In this document: one piece after another, positions 34,705 to 46,081 of the stretch
Position numbering within the stretch: position 1 is the first letter of the stretch
Layout: every line of letters begins with the position of its first letter
Assembly (NCBI GenBank): GCA_029216955.1
Contig: JANAVB010031417.1
Coordinates: forward strand, 19,252,219 to 19,316,218
Source: Iris pallida
Taxonomy: Eukaryota; Streptophyta; Magnoliopsida; Asparagales; Iridaceae
Reading direction: 5' to 3'
DNA: 64,000 nucleotides
The notes under the pieces: generated by a model
The model's input: only the letters and a program-made list of their open reading frames with translations
Databases searched by the model: none
What the model was told of the DNA's origin: nothing
Program-made: the position numbers and the translations under genes

Positions 34705-36216
34705 CTTGTCAACCAGTTTAATGACATTAATGCAGTTGTATTTTCTGATTATTCTCTTGAGTTGTGGCATAATAGACTAGGACATGTTCATTGTAAAAGA
34801 ATTAACAAAATGTTTAGTCTATGACTTATCTCCAAATGTGGGGGTAAGGTGCAGAAGTGTCAAGTGTGTGCTCAGATGAAGATCACAAGAAAACCCTTTC
34901 ATCGGGTCAATCGAAGCACAGATCTTCTGGAGTTGGTACACTCCGATATCTGTGACTTCAAACATTTCTCTACGAAGGCCGGGATGAAGTATTCATAACC
35001 TTCATCGACGACTTCTTAAAATACGCGTTCGTCTACTTGCTCAAGACTAAAGACGAAGCTTTCAAGAAGTTCAGAGAGTTCATGGCCGAAGCTGAACGGC
35101 AGACTGGACAACAACTCAAGAGGTTGAGAAGTGATCGAGGAGGGGAGTACAGGTCTCATGACTTTGCATCGTTCTGCAAAGAACATGGAATCATATGCGA
35201 GACTACTGCCCCATATTCTTCTCAATCCAACGGAGTAGCAGAAAGGAAGAACCGAATATTAACAGAAATAATAAATTCAATGCTGCTTACTGCAGGTCTT
35301 CCAAAATGCTACTGGGGAGAAGCTGCATTAACGGCCACTTTCATTCTGAATAAAGTGCCATATGCAACTTCGGACATAACTCCTCATGAACTCTGGTTCA
35401 AAGTCAGACCAAACTTGAATGTCATTCGAGTGTGGGGGTGTCTGGCGTATGTGAAGCTCCCAGATCTGAAGATTCAGAAGCTGGGGACAAGGACTATGAA
35501 GACGATCTTCTTGGGGTATGTCGAGAAGAGTGATGCTCGGAGATTTCTTGATATTGAGTCAAATCATATCATCGAATCTCGCAAAGCTGAATACTTTGAG
35601 GACATATTTGCAAAAGACAAAAACATTATTCTTTCGGACATTCCGGAAAATGATGTAGGTGCAAATGAGACTGAAATCCCATATGGACCAGTAGTCCAAG
35701 AAGAAGCTGTTGTTGATGAAACAACTCTTGTACCAGAACTCGCAGAGCCGTCAGCAAAGCGAGCGAGGAGACCTAAAGACTTCGGAGATGACTTTGTCAC
35801 CTATCATGTGGAAGCAGATCCGCTTACCTATGATGAGGCGATGAAGACCAGAGATGCTATCTTCTGGAAGGAGGCAGTGAATGACGAGTTTGACTCTATC
35901 ACCTCCAATAACACATGGGTGTTGGCAGATCTACCTGAAGGAGAAAAGCCCATCGGATGTACATGGATCTTCAACAAGAAGATGAAGGCAGATGGAACTA
36001 TTGACAAGTTCAAGGCCAGGCTGGTAGCCAAGAGATTTTCTCAGAAACAGGGGATAGACTACTTTGACACGTACGCTCCAGTAGCTCGGATGACCACCAT
36101 TAGAATGTTAATCGCTCTAGCAGCTATACATAAGTTGGTGATACATCAGATGGATGTAAAGACAACATTCCTGAATGGGGAGCTGACCGAAGAGATTTAT
36201 ATGCAATAGCCAGATG
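34705..36216 (+). pseudogene. Copia integrase and first part of RT
   Basis: The pre-integrase HHCC region (WHNRLGH at about 34755, CQVCAQMK at about 34860) is followed by the integrase core from about 34915, with the Asp-bearing HSDICDF, SDRGGEYRSHDF and a downstream Glu region (SNGVAERKNR). After the linker the reverse transcriptase begins (GCTWIFNKKMKADGTID, about 35957) and reaches the stop TAG at 36207-36209. A shift lies between about 34985 and 35037. The RT is then cut by solo LTR D. Confidence 0.9.
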
Positions 36217-36221
36217 GATTT

Positions 36222-38532
36222 TGTAGTGCCCCGTCCCGCAAAGTCAATCGGAGGAATCGAAATGCCGACGGCGTTCGGACTTAGCCTTGCAACGGCTGCT
36301 CAAAGGCTCGCTCGGTCAAGGCGACCGCTCGCTCAGGTGGGGTAGTTTCGGTGAACTTGCCTCATCTTTGCCTTCACATAATAAATCATGTTTTCAACTT
36401 ACACAAGTTAGGCTTGATAATAAAAGCTACGCATCCATATAGCTAAGCTAATAATCCCGACGGTTTGAATCGAATTAGAACATGAAAACGTCCCACGGTC
36501 GGCTTAGAGTTGGTGCACGGCGTGCTTTGAAAATGACACTCGGTCCTTCGTCCCGTGGCTTGGGAGAAGGAAAGTTGGTCTTCGGTGCAAAAGCTGAGAG
36601 TTAGCCTAAGTCATAGGCGTCGCCCGCACAAATGCTTGCTAAAGCATGCACGATCCTGTCCCGCAAGGCTTGGCGTAGCCTTTGCTCGTCCCTTGGGTTA
36701 AGTTGTAGGCTTGAGTAAGTTAGGCAAAGTTATGTCGGTCGACCTAAGTTATTACAAGTGCTGTCCCGCTCATTTTGCGGTTGTCAAGTTAAATAGTCCC
36801 ACGATTCCAAGGCCCGTCATATGAAGTATTACTTGGGCGACAGCGTTGCGTTGAACACGAGTCGGTTTAGAGGCACGAGCCACGGTTGGTTCAGTGGAAA
36901 GTTAGCCACGGTCGGTCGATACTTAAGGAAACACGTTATGTTCAAGTTAAGTTGGAAGGCTATGCAGTAGCCGTTCCCTGAGTTCAAAGAACGTTATGTC
37001 TAAGTGATGGTTAGTCGCCGAGAGGAAATATGTCGGGACTGTGGTTCAGTCGCCGAGGCAACCCTGGTTAGGGGCTCTGCAAAGGAAATACGAAAAGTGG
37101 AAAGAGTAAAACAAAGGAACTGTGATAATAATGAGACCATGCATTACGTTAAGTCTAGAAGTTAGCGTAGGCGCGTGGTCATGGACGACTTGTCGACAAG
37201 GGGCAGTTCTTCGAGCGGCAACCCGGGGCCACGGGACCGACTCGGCCTAGGAAGAACTGAGGGTAGCCGAGCTAGATAATAGGTAATTGGTAGTACGGGG
37301 ACTTGCATCGGGGCTCGCTACTTGCGTTGCAAGGGTCCCGTTTGCCAGGCTACGTCCAAAATGGCTGGATAGGCCAGTGACCTTTCATATAGATGTGTCG
37401 GCACGGGCGGCAATCCGCGTGGGTGCCTTTGGATTGAGTTGAATATGTATGAGTTAAAGAGACACAATGTCTGAGCCTAAGATTTGGCTACAGCGAAGGC
37501 GACGTGCTTCGGCACGAGATATGGCGTCGAGTGTTAAGTTGTTAGGCACGACCGCGTTGTCACAACACAAGTGTAGGCGAGACTAAGCGAGGAGGCACTG
37601 CCTCGGTAATATTGAAGCACGAATCGAGTATGGCACGACCGAGTCGTTACGTCCCAGAGTTTGGCACGAAAGATAAGTATAAGCCAGTGCGTCGACAATG
37701 CAAGCACGAGAAAGGTCTAGAGGCAAGGAAATGGAGTCTTTCGTGTAGTTGCGTCTCTGATTATGGCCGTAAGGCAAACACGACTTGATAGGTTAACGTT
37801 GTTGGCACGAGGAGTGGTCTAGAGACAAAGTATGAGCTAACGTTGACATTGCAAGCACGGGATGGTCCCGATACACAAGTTGCGCTAAGGCGCCGGTCCT
37901 AAAACTGATCCTAAGGCAAGAATAGAAAGACAATCGAAAAGGGGTTTTGTTGCACAAAGTAAATGAAACGTGTAGGTTTTGTATGGGTGGGCGAGGAGCT
38001 CACTCCACCAGTACAGTGGTACTGACACCCACACAGTGTTTCATGTGCAGGCACAGGTAGAAGCTCGTGGTGCGGAGCTCGCTTGGATGCGTCGAGGCAC
38101 GGAGTTCCTTGGCGAGTCGAAGCGTACAGCTGCGTGATCTGAAGACTTATATATGACATAATGTATGGACATCGCCTTCCGAAGCTTCCGCTGGATTCAA
38201 GTATTGTATCGAGAGATGAGAGAGAGCAGAGTGACTTGTAAATGAGAGAAAAGTGAGCACGAGAGACATTGTAATTTGGCCTTGCGCCCACAAATGTAAT
38301 CTTGTATTCAATATCAATAAAGAGCTTCTTTTGAATAACTTGTGTTCATGTGTTACTTGTTCTTAAATTCCACTGCATGTTTCAATAATTCTGCTTGGGA
38401 CTTCTGTGCGACGACCCCGTCGCCGCCGATGAAATCGGCCGTTATGAAACTGCCTTGCACGATCGCAATCTAGGTTCGTGCGGCATCACGCCTTAGCGAG
38501 GACGATCGCTCCTACGGGAGCGGGGCGTGACA
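36222..38532 (+). mobile_element. Solo LTR D, inserted in the Copia RT
   Basis: 2311 bp, TGTAGTGCCCCGTCCCG ... GAGCGGGGCGTGACA, with exact duplication GATTT (36217-36221 and 38533-38537). No internal coding region. A TATA-like 'cttatatatgac' (about 38146) and AATAAA (38319-38326 region) on plus suggest LTR promoter and RNA 3'-end signals and support plus orientation. The terminal sequences resemble those of LTRs A-C, but the body is a different family. It contains 11 or more dispersed (A/G)GCACGA words at 37395-38265. Confidence 0.85.
37395..38265 (+). repeat. Dispersed (A/G)GCACGA motif series in LTR D
   Basis: The 7-mer GGCACGA or AGCACGA/G recurs at irregular 20-90-bp spacing through this part of the LTR (for example near 37513, 37545, 37628, 37666, 37704, 37806, 37855, 38095, 38258). 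It is less regular than the arrays of LTRs A-C. Confidence 0.55.
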
Positions 38533-38865
38533 GATTTGGTCAAATGTCTTGAAGACAAAGTCTGCAAGTTAGTGAAATCATTGTATGGTTTGAAGCAAGC
38601 TCCCAAGATGTGGCATGAGAAGTTTGACAAAGTTATTAGGGCAAACGGCTACAGAGTCAGCGAGACGGACAAATGTGTTTACACAAAGTTCGATGATGGA
38701 AGAAGAGTCATCGTTTGTCTGTACATGGACGACATGCTAATCCTAGGGACGGATATAGGCTGTGTCACGGAGACAAAGAAGTTCCTCTCAACCAAGTTCA
38801 GTATGAAGGACTTGGGGGATGCATATGTCATCTTGAGCATAAAGATCATCCGGACAGACACTGGA
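38533..38865 (+). pseudogene. Copia RT, second part
   Basis: The frame continues the reverse transcriptase after LTR D: LVKSLYGLKQAPKMWHEKFD, then the catalytic YMDDM box (YMDDMLILG, about 38722-38748; YVDDM is the usual form) and KFSMKDLGDA. It runs into LTR C at 38866. The reading frames before and after LTR D do not match once a single GATTT is kept, so a small deletion also exists here. Confidence 0.9.
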
Positions 38866-39403
38866 TGTCACGCCCCAGAACCAGAATACTGGAGAGCGAA
38901 GGCAGACATAGCCAGCTACGTATAATGAAATGGAATCCACCTCACTATACGGTCACGGCTGTCTAGATATATGAAGGTTTAACTACAAGCTATCAGTCTC
39001 TTATGGTCAATAACAAACCTAATGTCTCAATCATAAGCAAGTAAGTAAATGTTACAAGATGTAAGATCACCAAATATACAATAGTAAGGCGTCCCAAATA
39101 TTACATATTCAACTGATCATGAAGCTAGTCGTTACAAAATGTCAGGACTAGCAAGAGTTTCAGTCATACATGATCAACCCTAGAATCTGTCAATCATGTT
39201 ACAGCCCGTAGGCAGACAGTAAATAAAAATGTACACGAGCTAACACTTGCTCGCCGGTTAAACGCCTCAAAAGAATATTTTTACAATAGAGTGGGAGAGC
39301 CAAAATAAACCCACTCGTTGCCAGGGTTTCGTCTAGTGGTCACCATCTGGCTGGAAGGTCGGTAGATCTTCTGGAGCTGCTCCGGAATCTGGCCATACAA
39401 AAC

Positions 39404-42400
39404 TGTAATGTCCCAAATTCATGATACATATTTAGTGTACGTATACGTGTTTTGGACCCATATTTTATTTATTCATGATTAATTATCTTGGTTTATTTTG
39501 CATTGGCTTGGTTTTATTGGCATTGATAGTTTAATTGGTTTTAATGGTTCATTGGTTTATTTTGGATTAGTGAGGCTTGGTTTATTTTATTGATTCATTT
39601 GGTTTAAATTGCTAGAGAGAGAGTTTATTGGCCTTGACTTGGTTCATCTTGGTTCGGGTTGGCTTGGTTCGGTTGGGGTTGCTTTTGGTTCATCATGGAC
39701 CAAGGGGTGAACCCCTACCTACCACCACCATTGATATTTATTACCCTTTCTCATTCTCTCTCTTCATTAATATCTTCTTCTTCTCCACCATTAACTCCTG
39801 CACCTACCAAGAGAGAGAGAGAGAGAGCTAGACAAGTGCATCTTGCTTCATGGAGGAACTCCAATTTTATTGCTTCATTCTCTTCCTTACAACATTCTAA
39901 CTTACTTTAGAACTTGGCATTTTCACTTTCCATGGCTAGATTCTTGTAGATCTATATTTACATTATTTTTGAATTTCTTGGGTTTTGATCTAATTAATCT
40001 TGTTATTTCTGAGTTTTGATGGTTCTATATTGTAGAGCATTTCGTTCTACCCCATTTTGACCTATGGAAGTTCGGATTTGGGCTCTGGATGGAAGTTTTA
40101 CGTTACTTGGGAAGCCATGGTCGCTTAGCTCTTCTTCTCGGAAAAACTTGGAGAAGAAGAACAGTCTGGCCGCATGGACTCAGCCGCATAATTCTAAGCG
40201 ACGAGCTCTACTGGCAGCATGGAATTCCCCAGCCGCATAAGACTTCTTGAGTACTTGACCGCATGAACAAACATACGGCAAGTCTTTTCCAGCCGTATGA
40301 GACTTGACTCGGATCTAGCCGCATAGCCTTGCTCAGACTGAGCCGCATGAGTCCCTGTTATCTTGACCGCATGGACTTCTGAGTTCCCAGCCGCATAAGT
40401 TCCTTCATTTCCTGAGCCACATGGGGCTACTCGTTCCCAGCCGCATAAGGACTAGTCTCTCCCGGCCGCATATGACACATCTTCCGCTGGCCGCATAAGC
40501 ACCACATTCCTGAGCCGCATGACCCTTGCTTGGACCCAGCCGCATGAGGCTCGTTCCCTGAGCCGCATGAGATGTGCTGTCTCAGCCGCATGAGAACCCC
40601 CAGACCCAGCCGTATGGACTTCTTAATCCGGGCCGCATGACCCTGATTAATCCCAGCCGTATATGCATCCTTTATTTCCTGAGCCGCATGGGCTTCTACT
40701 GAACCGCATGCGCTCACCTAATTGAGCCGCATGTGTCTTGCCCTTCTCTTGGCCGCATGAGGTTGAGTCCCTTATCAGCCGCATGCGCCTGATACCATCC
40801 AGCCGCATGGGATGTTCCCTTCCCAGCCGCATGAGATCCATCCTGACCGCATATGCTTCAGCCGCATGGCTCTTCTATAGTCCTGAATATTGATATTTTA
40901 TTAGATATTTTACGTCCATTTTATATCCTTACGCCTTTTGTCCTGAACTTGAAAATCATGAATTCATTTGATATGTTTGGAATTGATAATTGAGCATGAC
41001 GTGATAGTGACCCGTAGTGGTGCACTCCTGATATAATAACCTGACATGACCTGATAGTGGTCCGTCGTGGCGCACTCCTGACTAGTACACTTGATATGAT
41101 AAACCTGACATGATTATCTCGAATAGCTGTTGCGACGGCTACCTGACATGACCTGACCTGTATAATTAATCCAGACACCGTGGGCGATTATGCTTGTACA
41201 AATAATCCAGTCCTGTCTTGCATCATGTCTAGGAGGGGACTCCTGAGTACCACGGTCAGGAGTACCTACTAAAATGGACTAGGGTTAATGACTAGTATAA
41301 TTCACTAGACATGAAGAGATGTTCCCCAGTTACAGGCGATCCCGTTATCCCGGCCGCAAATGTTTGGACTTGTAGCCTGCCGACGAGTAGGGCACATTTC
41401 AGCCCACTGTCATGTGGGGCACTCTTGATTGTCACTTTAAATGATTGAACTCTATTGTCACTCTAATGTATTGTACTCTCTAAATTGTCACTATAATGAT
41501 TGCCTGGATAACCTGGATAGCTGCAGGGCCTGTGACTACTTGGAGCATCTCATTGCATCTTGCTAGTAACTAGGATTGTGATAACCCTAGTTAGTTAATG
41601 TAGAAAGCCGTAGGCAATGATTGGCCGTGATTGATTGGATGGAGTCTAGTCCAGTATAGTATTGTCTAGAAGTGATTGATTGCAGATTGTACCAGAATGA
41701 TTGAATGATTGTCACTCTAGATTGTCACTATAATGATTGTCACTCCAGATTGTTACTATAACGATTGTACTCTATTGTCACTCTAGCGTATAGCACTCTT
41801 CATTGTCACTTTGATCATTGTACACTCTCCTTTTTACCTTAATGATTGGCACCTTTAGCAATAAATGATCAGAGACTAAGTTCTGTTCAGGCGAAGGGTT
41901 ACAATCTCGGTCCTTGTTTGGTTTAAGGATTGTAACCTGGCTTCCGGAATAGTACATTCGTCTTCTCTTCATATATTGTCCAGCTATATTTTATTTAGCA
42001 CGATTCTCCAGTTCTTTTATGTCAATAATGCTTCTCTTAATTATTTTCTCTGATTGGGGCAAGTGCATTGGTAGTGTACAAATCTCAATCTGTGTTACTT
42101 ATTGTTTTCTTACATGTTGAATGCTAATGATTTGTTGGTTTTAGTTCTTAAGTGAAGCCTCCTTTGTGGCACTTGCTCTTTCTGGGGTCTGACCCAGCTG
42201 GTTTTGTATGGCCAGATACCGGAGCAGCACCAAAGGATCTCCCTGCTTTTCAGCCCGATGGTGGTCACCAGGCGTAACCAGGGCATCGAGTGGGTTTCTT
42301 TTGTTCTCCTACTGTAATATTGTAAATTATTCTTTTGAGGCGTTTAGCCGACGAGCAAGTGTTAGCTCGATTGTACTTACTTACTGTCTGCCTACGGGCT

Positions 42401-42737
42401 GTATCATGATTGACAAGCCCCGGGGGTTGATCATGTATGACTGAACTCTTGCTAGTCCTCACATTTTGTAACGACTAGCTTCATGATCATTCCGAATATA
42501 TAATGTATGGGATGCCTTACTATTGCGTATTTGGTGGTCTGATATCTTGTAACTATTATTAGTTGGTTGAGATTGAGACAATAGGCTATTTTATGACCTT
42601 AAGAGACTGATGGATTGTAGTGAAACTCTCACATATCTAGACAGCCGTGACCGTATAGCGGTGTGGATTCCATTCCGTTATACGTAGCTGGCTATGTCTG
42701 CCCCCGCTCTCCAGTATTCTGGTTCTGGGACGTGACA
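39404..42737 (+). mobile_element. Solo LTR B, nested in LTR C
   Basis: 3334 bp, TGTAATGTCCCAAATTC ... TTCTGGGACGTGACA, flanked by exact duplication AAAAC (39399-39403 and 42738-42742). It lies in the opposite orientation to LTR C, in the block 'ccagctggttttg' that both carry. Shares with outer A the CCACCACC leader, 'cttgcttcatggaggaactc', 'ttttacgtccatttatatcct', the 'catcatgtctagga' block and the 3' end. It is the most recent of the three nested layers. Confidence 0.9.
40180..40870 (+). repeat. Motif array in LTR B: (AGCCGCATGA)n
   Basis: About 28-30 copies of 'agccgcatg' or 'gaccgcatg/ggccgcata' occur at ~20-27-bp spacing, with unrelated text between them. The array lies between the promoter-like 5' part and the block 'tattttacgtccatt'. 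It gives spurious MRL/HAA-type frames on the minus strand. Confidence 0.88.
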
Positions 42738-43917
42738 AAAACCAGCTGGGTCAGACCCCAGAAAGAGCAAGTGCCACAAAGGAGGCTTCACTTAGGAACT
42801 AAAACCAGCAAATTAGCACAAGAATAATAATTACATGATAAAATACAATAATTAAGGAAAAGCATGACAGGTGATATACGATGAGATAACCATGGGACTA
42901 TTCAGATAATCAGGTTACAACCCGCAAACCAAACAAGGACCGGGGTTGTAACCCTTCGTCTGAACAGAACTTGGTTTCTCCCACCATTTATCGACATGGT
43001 AATATAAGAAAATCAGGTCGTGTAACAATCTTGCACAGGATCAAGACAAGACTAGACATGGCTAACTTCATCCAATCAATCACGGCCAAGCAAGGAGTAC
43101 GGCTTGATACTTTAACTAACTAGGGTTATCACAGGCCTAGTTACTAGCAAGATGCAGCAAGATTATTCTACAGCCACAAGCCCTGCAGACCATCCAGGCT
43201 ATCCGGACGCAATTAGGGGTTGAATTCATGTGGGTATATCGTCCAGGAAATGCATGTACCCTTAGGTGACTTAGAGGGTGCAACACATGACAGTGTGCTG
43301 GAAATGTGCCCTACTCGACGGCAGGCTATAGATCCCAAGTGGGGCGCCCAGATAACGGGATTGCCTGTAGCTGGGAAAATCTCTTCATGACTATTGGATT
43401 ATTCTAGTTATTAGCCTTAGTCAGTTTACCGTAGGTACCCCTGACCGTGGTACTCAGGGGTCCATGTCCTAGACATGATGCAAGACAAGAGTTCATTTCT
43501 ACAAGCACAATCGTCCACGGTGTCCAGGTCATTCATTCTTGTCATGTCAAGCTAGCCGTCGTAACAGCATATCGAGGTATATCATGTCAGGTTTATCATG
43601 TCAAGAGTGCGCCACAGCGGGCCACTATCATGTCAGGTTTATCATGTCAAGAGTGCGCCACGGTGGGCCACTATCATGTCAGGTTTATCATGTAAAGTTT
43701 ATCATGTCAAGTCAGGTATACTTGTCAGGAGTACGCCACGACGGACCACTATCATGTCATGTCCTATTACTTGCCAAGAGTGCACCCCTACGGGTCACTG
43801 TCGTGTTTATGGTACATGTGCAGGATAACATAGTACAAGCATTCAATCAAGGCCTAAGTGCACTGAGGGTCACAAGATATGAGTATAATAATCAAATCAT
43901 AAAATACAAGCTATGGA

Positions 43918-44370
43918 AGAGCCATGCGGCTCGGGCATATGCGGCCAGAAAATAGTTATGCGGCTCAGGGAAGTTCAGGGTACATGCGGCTGAGATCCAC
44001 TGGGTCCCATGCGGCCAGCGGAAGAGAGCGCATGCGGCTCAGGAAATAGAGGGGCTCATGCGGCTGAAAATGGATGGGGCATATACGGCTGGGTTTATGC
44101 GGCAGGAGGATCACTGGGTCCCATGCGGCTGCAGGGAAAGCGAGGCCTTATGCGGCCAGGGGAAAAAGAAGTCCATGCGGCTAGGTTAGTCAGGGCACAT
44201 GCGGCTGAAACGGGGAAAGCTTATGCGGCTGAAAAGTATCAGTTCATACGGCTGGGAAATCATATGCGACGGGGAATCAAGTCCATGCAGCATAGGCCAT
44301 GCGGCAAATGAAGGAACTTGCCGCATGAAAGGCCATGCGGCTAAGTCCAAGCAGCTAGTAACATGCGGCT
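43918..44370 (-). repeat. Motif array in LTR C: (CATGCGGCT)n
   Basis: The inverse of the LTR B motif, with about 20 copies, at the same place in the element. The intervening text differs from that in LTR B, so the arrays evolved separately around one core word. Confidence 0.87.
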
Positions 44371-44988
44371 GAAAACTGTTCTTCTTCTCCATTATTCTGA
44401 GAAGAAGAACCATGCAAGCCATGGCTTCCAAGCTCCATAAAACCTTCATCCAGAGTCCAAATCCGAACTTTCATATGTCAAAATGGGGCAGAATGAAATT
44501 CTCTACAACATGGAACCATCAGAACTTGATAATAACAAGATTAAACAGATCAAACCCAAGAAATCAAAAATGAAATAAACTTATATCTACAAGCAATGAG
44601 CCATGAAAATTGAAAATGCTAAGTACTAAAGTGTGTTAGAATCTTGAGAGGAAGAAAATGGAACAATAAAACTTGAGTTCCTCCATGAAGTAAGCTACAC
44701 TTGCCTAAACCTTCCACTCTCTCAGGTTGGTGGAGAAGTAATGGAAGAGAAGAAGAAAAGTAAATGAGAAGAGAGAAAAGAGTGGGGGTTAATAAATGGT
44801 GATGGTGGTGGTAGGTGGGGTGGGTTGATTCTCCAACAAAATTGAACCAAGCCAACAAGCCGAACCGAACCAAGATGAACCAATCAATAAAATGCCAAAA
44901 TAAATCAAGCAGGAAGACATGCAATACGGGTCAAAATACGTATACGTATACTAAGATACGTAATACAAACCACAGGCATTACACTAGA

Positions 44989-45600
44989 GTAGCGCTGTCA
45001 CAATCTCACTATATTGAGAAGATGCTCACACGCTATGGGTATAAGGATCTTCCAGGGATCGATACGTCATACATGGGTGATCAGAAGCTGAAGCCTAACT
45101 CGAGGAAAAGCGTCAGGCAGCTGGAGTATTCTAGCATTATCGGAAGTTTGATATACGCAACCACTGCCACAAGGCCTGACATAGCTTTTGTCGTGGGAAT
45201 GCTGAGTCGGTTCACAAGCAACCCAGAGATTGAGCACTGAAAAGCTGTGAAGCGGGTGATGAGATATCTCAAGAAGACTCAGACATATGCACTGCACTAC
45301 AACGGATATCCGACAGTAGTGGAAGGCTTCAGTGATGCTAGCTAGTGTTCAGAGGTGGAAAGCGAGAGATCCACATGAGGATATGTCTTTTCCTTGGGTG
45401 GAGCTGCTATATCGTGGAAGTCGAAGAAGCAGACTATACTCTCTCGTTCCTCCATGGAATCTGAATTCTATGAACTTGAAACTGCAGCAGATGAAGCAGA
45501 ATGGCTTCAGGAGCTCATGTATGATCTTCCAGTGGTTGGGCTTCGGGAGCCCATGTCGTTGCGGCGTAACATCGCAAGGAATCCTTAGGCTTCATGCTGA
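44989..45600 (+). pseudogene. Copia RT end and RNase H
   Basis: After LTR C the pol frame resumes (LSQSHYIEKML), continues through the RT connection (ATRPDIAF) to a TGA at 45238-45240, and then into RNase H with [12 protein letters not shown] and [20 protein letters not shown], where the catalytic acidic residues of RNase H lie. A further stop lies at 45343-45345. The usual C-terminal HIxxRYHFIR-type end was not found. Confidence 0.88.
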
Positions 45601-46081
45601 GTAGATTGGCACTACAAAGAGGATGAGACCTCATGCTACAGTAGTATGACACTACGATGAGGTTCCCAGGTAGGGGTAATGCCTCGGCTTCAGGCCATGT
45701 CATAGCGACGTAGCACCGCAAGGAAGCGCAAGACTTCATGCCATGTCTCTTTAATAAAGAACTCACCTATAGTGTATGGAAAGAGGTATCATGCCGTCTC
45801 TTGAGGGTAAACTTGTAGATGCCCAAAATTATACGCTGAAACTAGGCTGGCACAGGGCCTTTAATGTGCAGCCAGAAGCACACGTAACTACACTTTGTGA
45901 GTGGGAAGAATTACAATTGTGGTGCAGAATTCAAGGCGTAGTCCATTCTTGTATCACATTATTATTTACCCATACGGAAAGATTCAAGTCGTCAGTGACA
46001 TCTATCCTAATGCAAAATGGACAGTTACTGTGGGAAACGCTCAACCCTGGACACATATATATGTTGTGATATGTGGGGAAT
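45601..46081 (+). other. Unassigned Copia tail between pol and 3' LTR
   Basis: About 480 bp. It holds two related words ('gcggcgtaacatcgcaagga' at 45560 and 'gcgacgtagcaccgcaagga' at 45707) and overlapping frames (45776-46069, 45901-46140) that I cannot assign to any Copia domain. Just before the LTR, 'gatatgtggggaa' could be the polypurine tract. Confidence 0.5.

Larger units (their letters stand above)
38866..44983 (-). mobile_element. Solo LTR C, inserted in the Copia RT/RNase H
   Basis: On the minus strand it starts TGTAATGCCTGTGG (44983) and ends CAGAACC...GGGGCGTGACA-type (38866). The flanks CTGGA (38861-38865) and CTAGA (44984-44988) are a 5-bp TSD with one change. Removing the nested LTR B (39404-42737) leaves about 2.8 kb. 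Its start matches the start of outer A closely (GTATTACGTATCTT.GTATACG). It contains a GCCGCATG array and several copies of the 'gtcaagagtgcgccac' block. No coding region. Confidence 0.85.

Noticed and set aside
40180..40870. Tandem-repeat protein gene suggested by HAA/MRL-type frames
   Set aside because: The frames are produced by the GCCGCATG array and switch register repeatedly. The array lies in a non-coding LTR with TSD.
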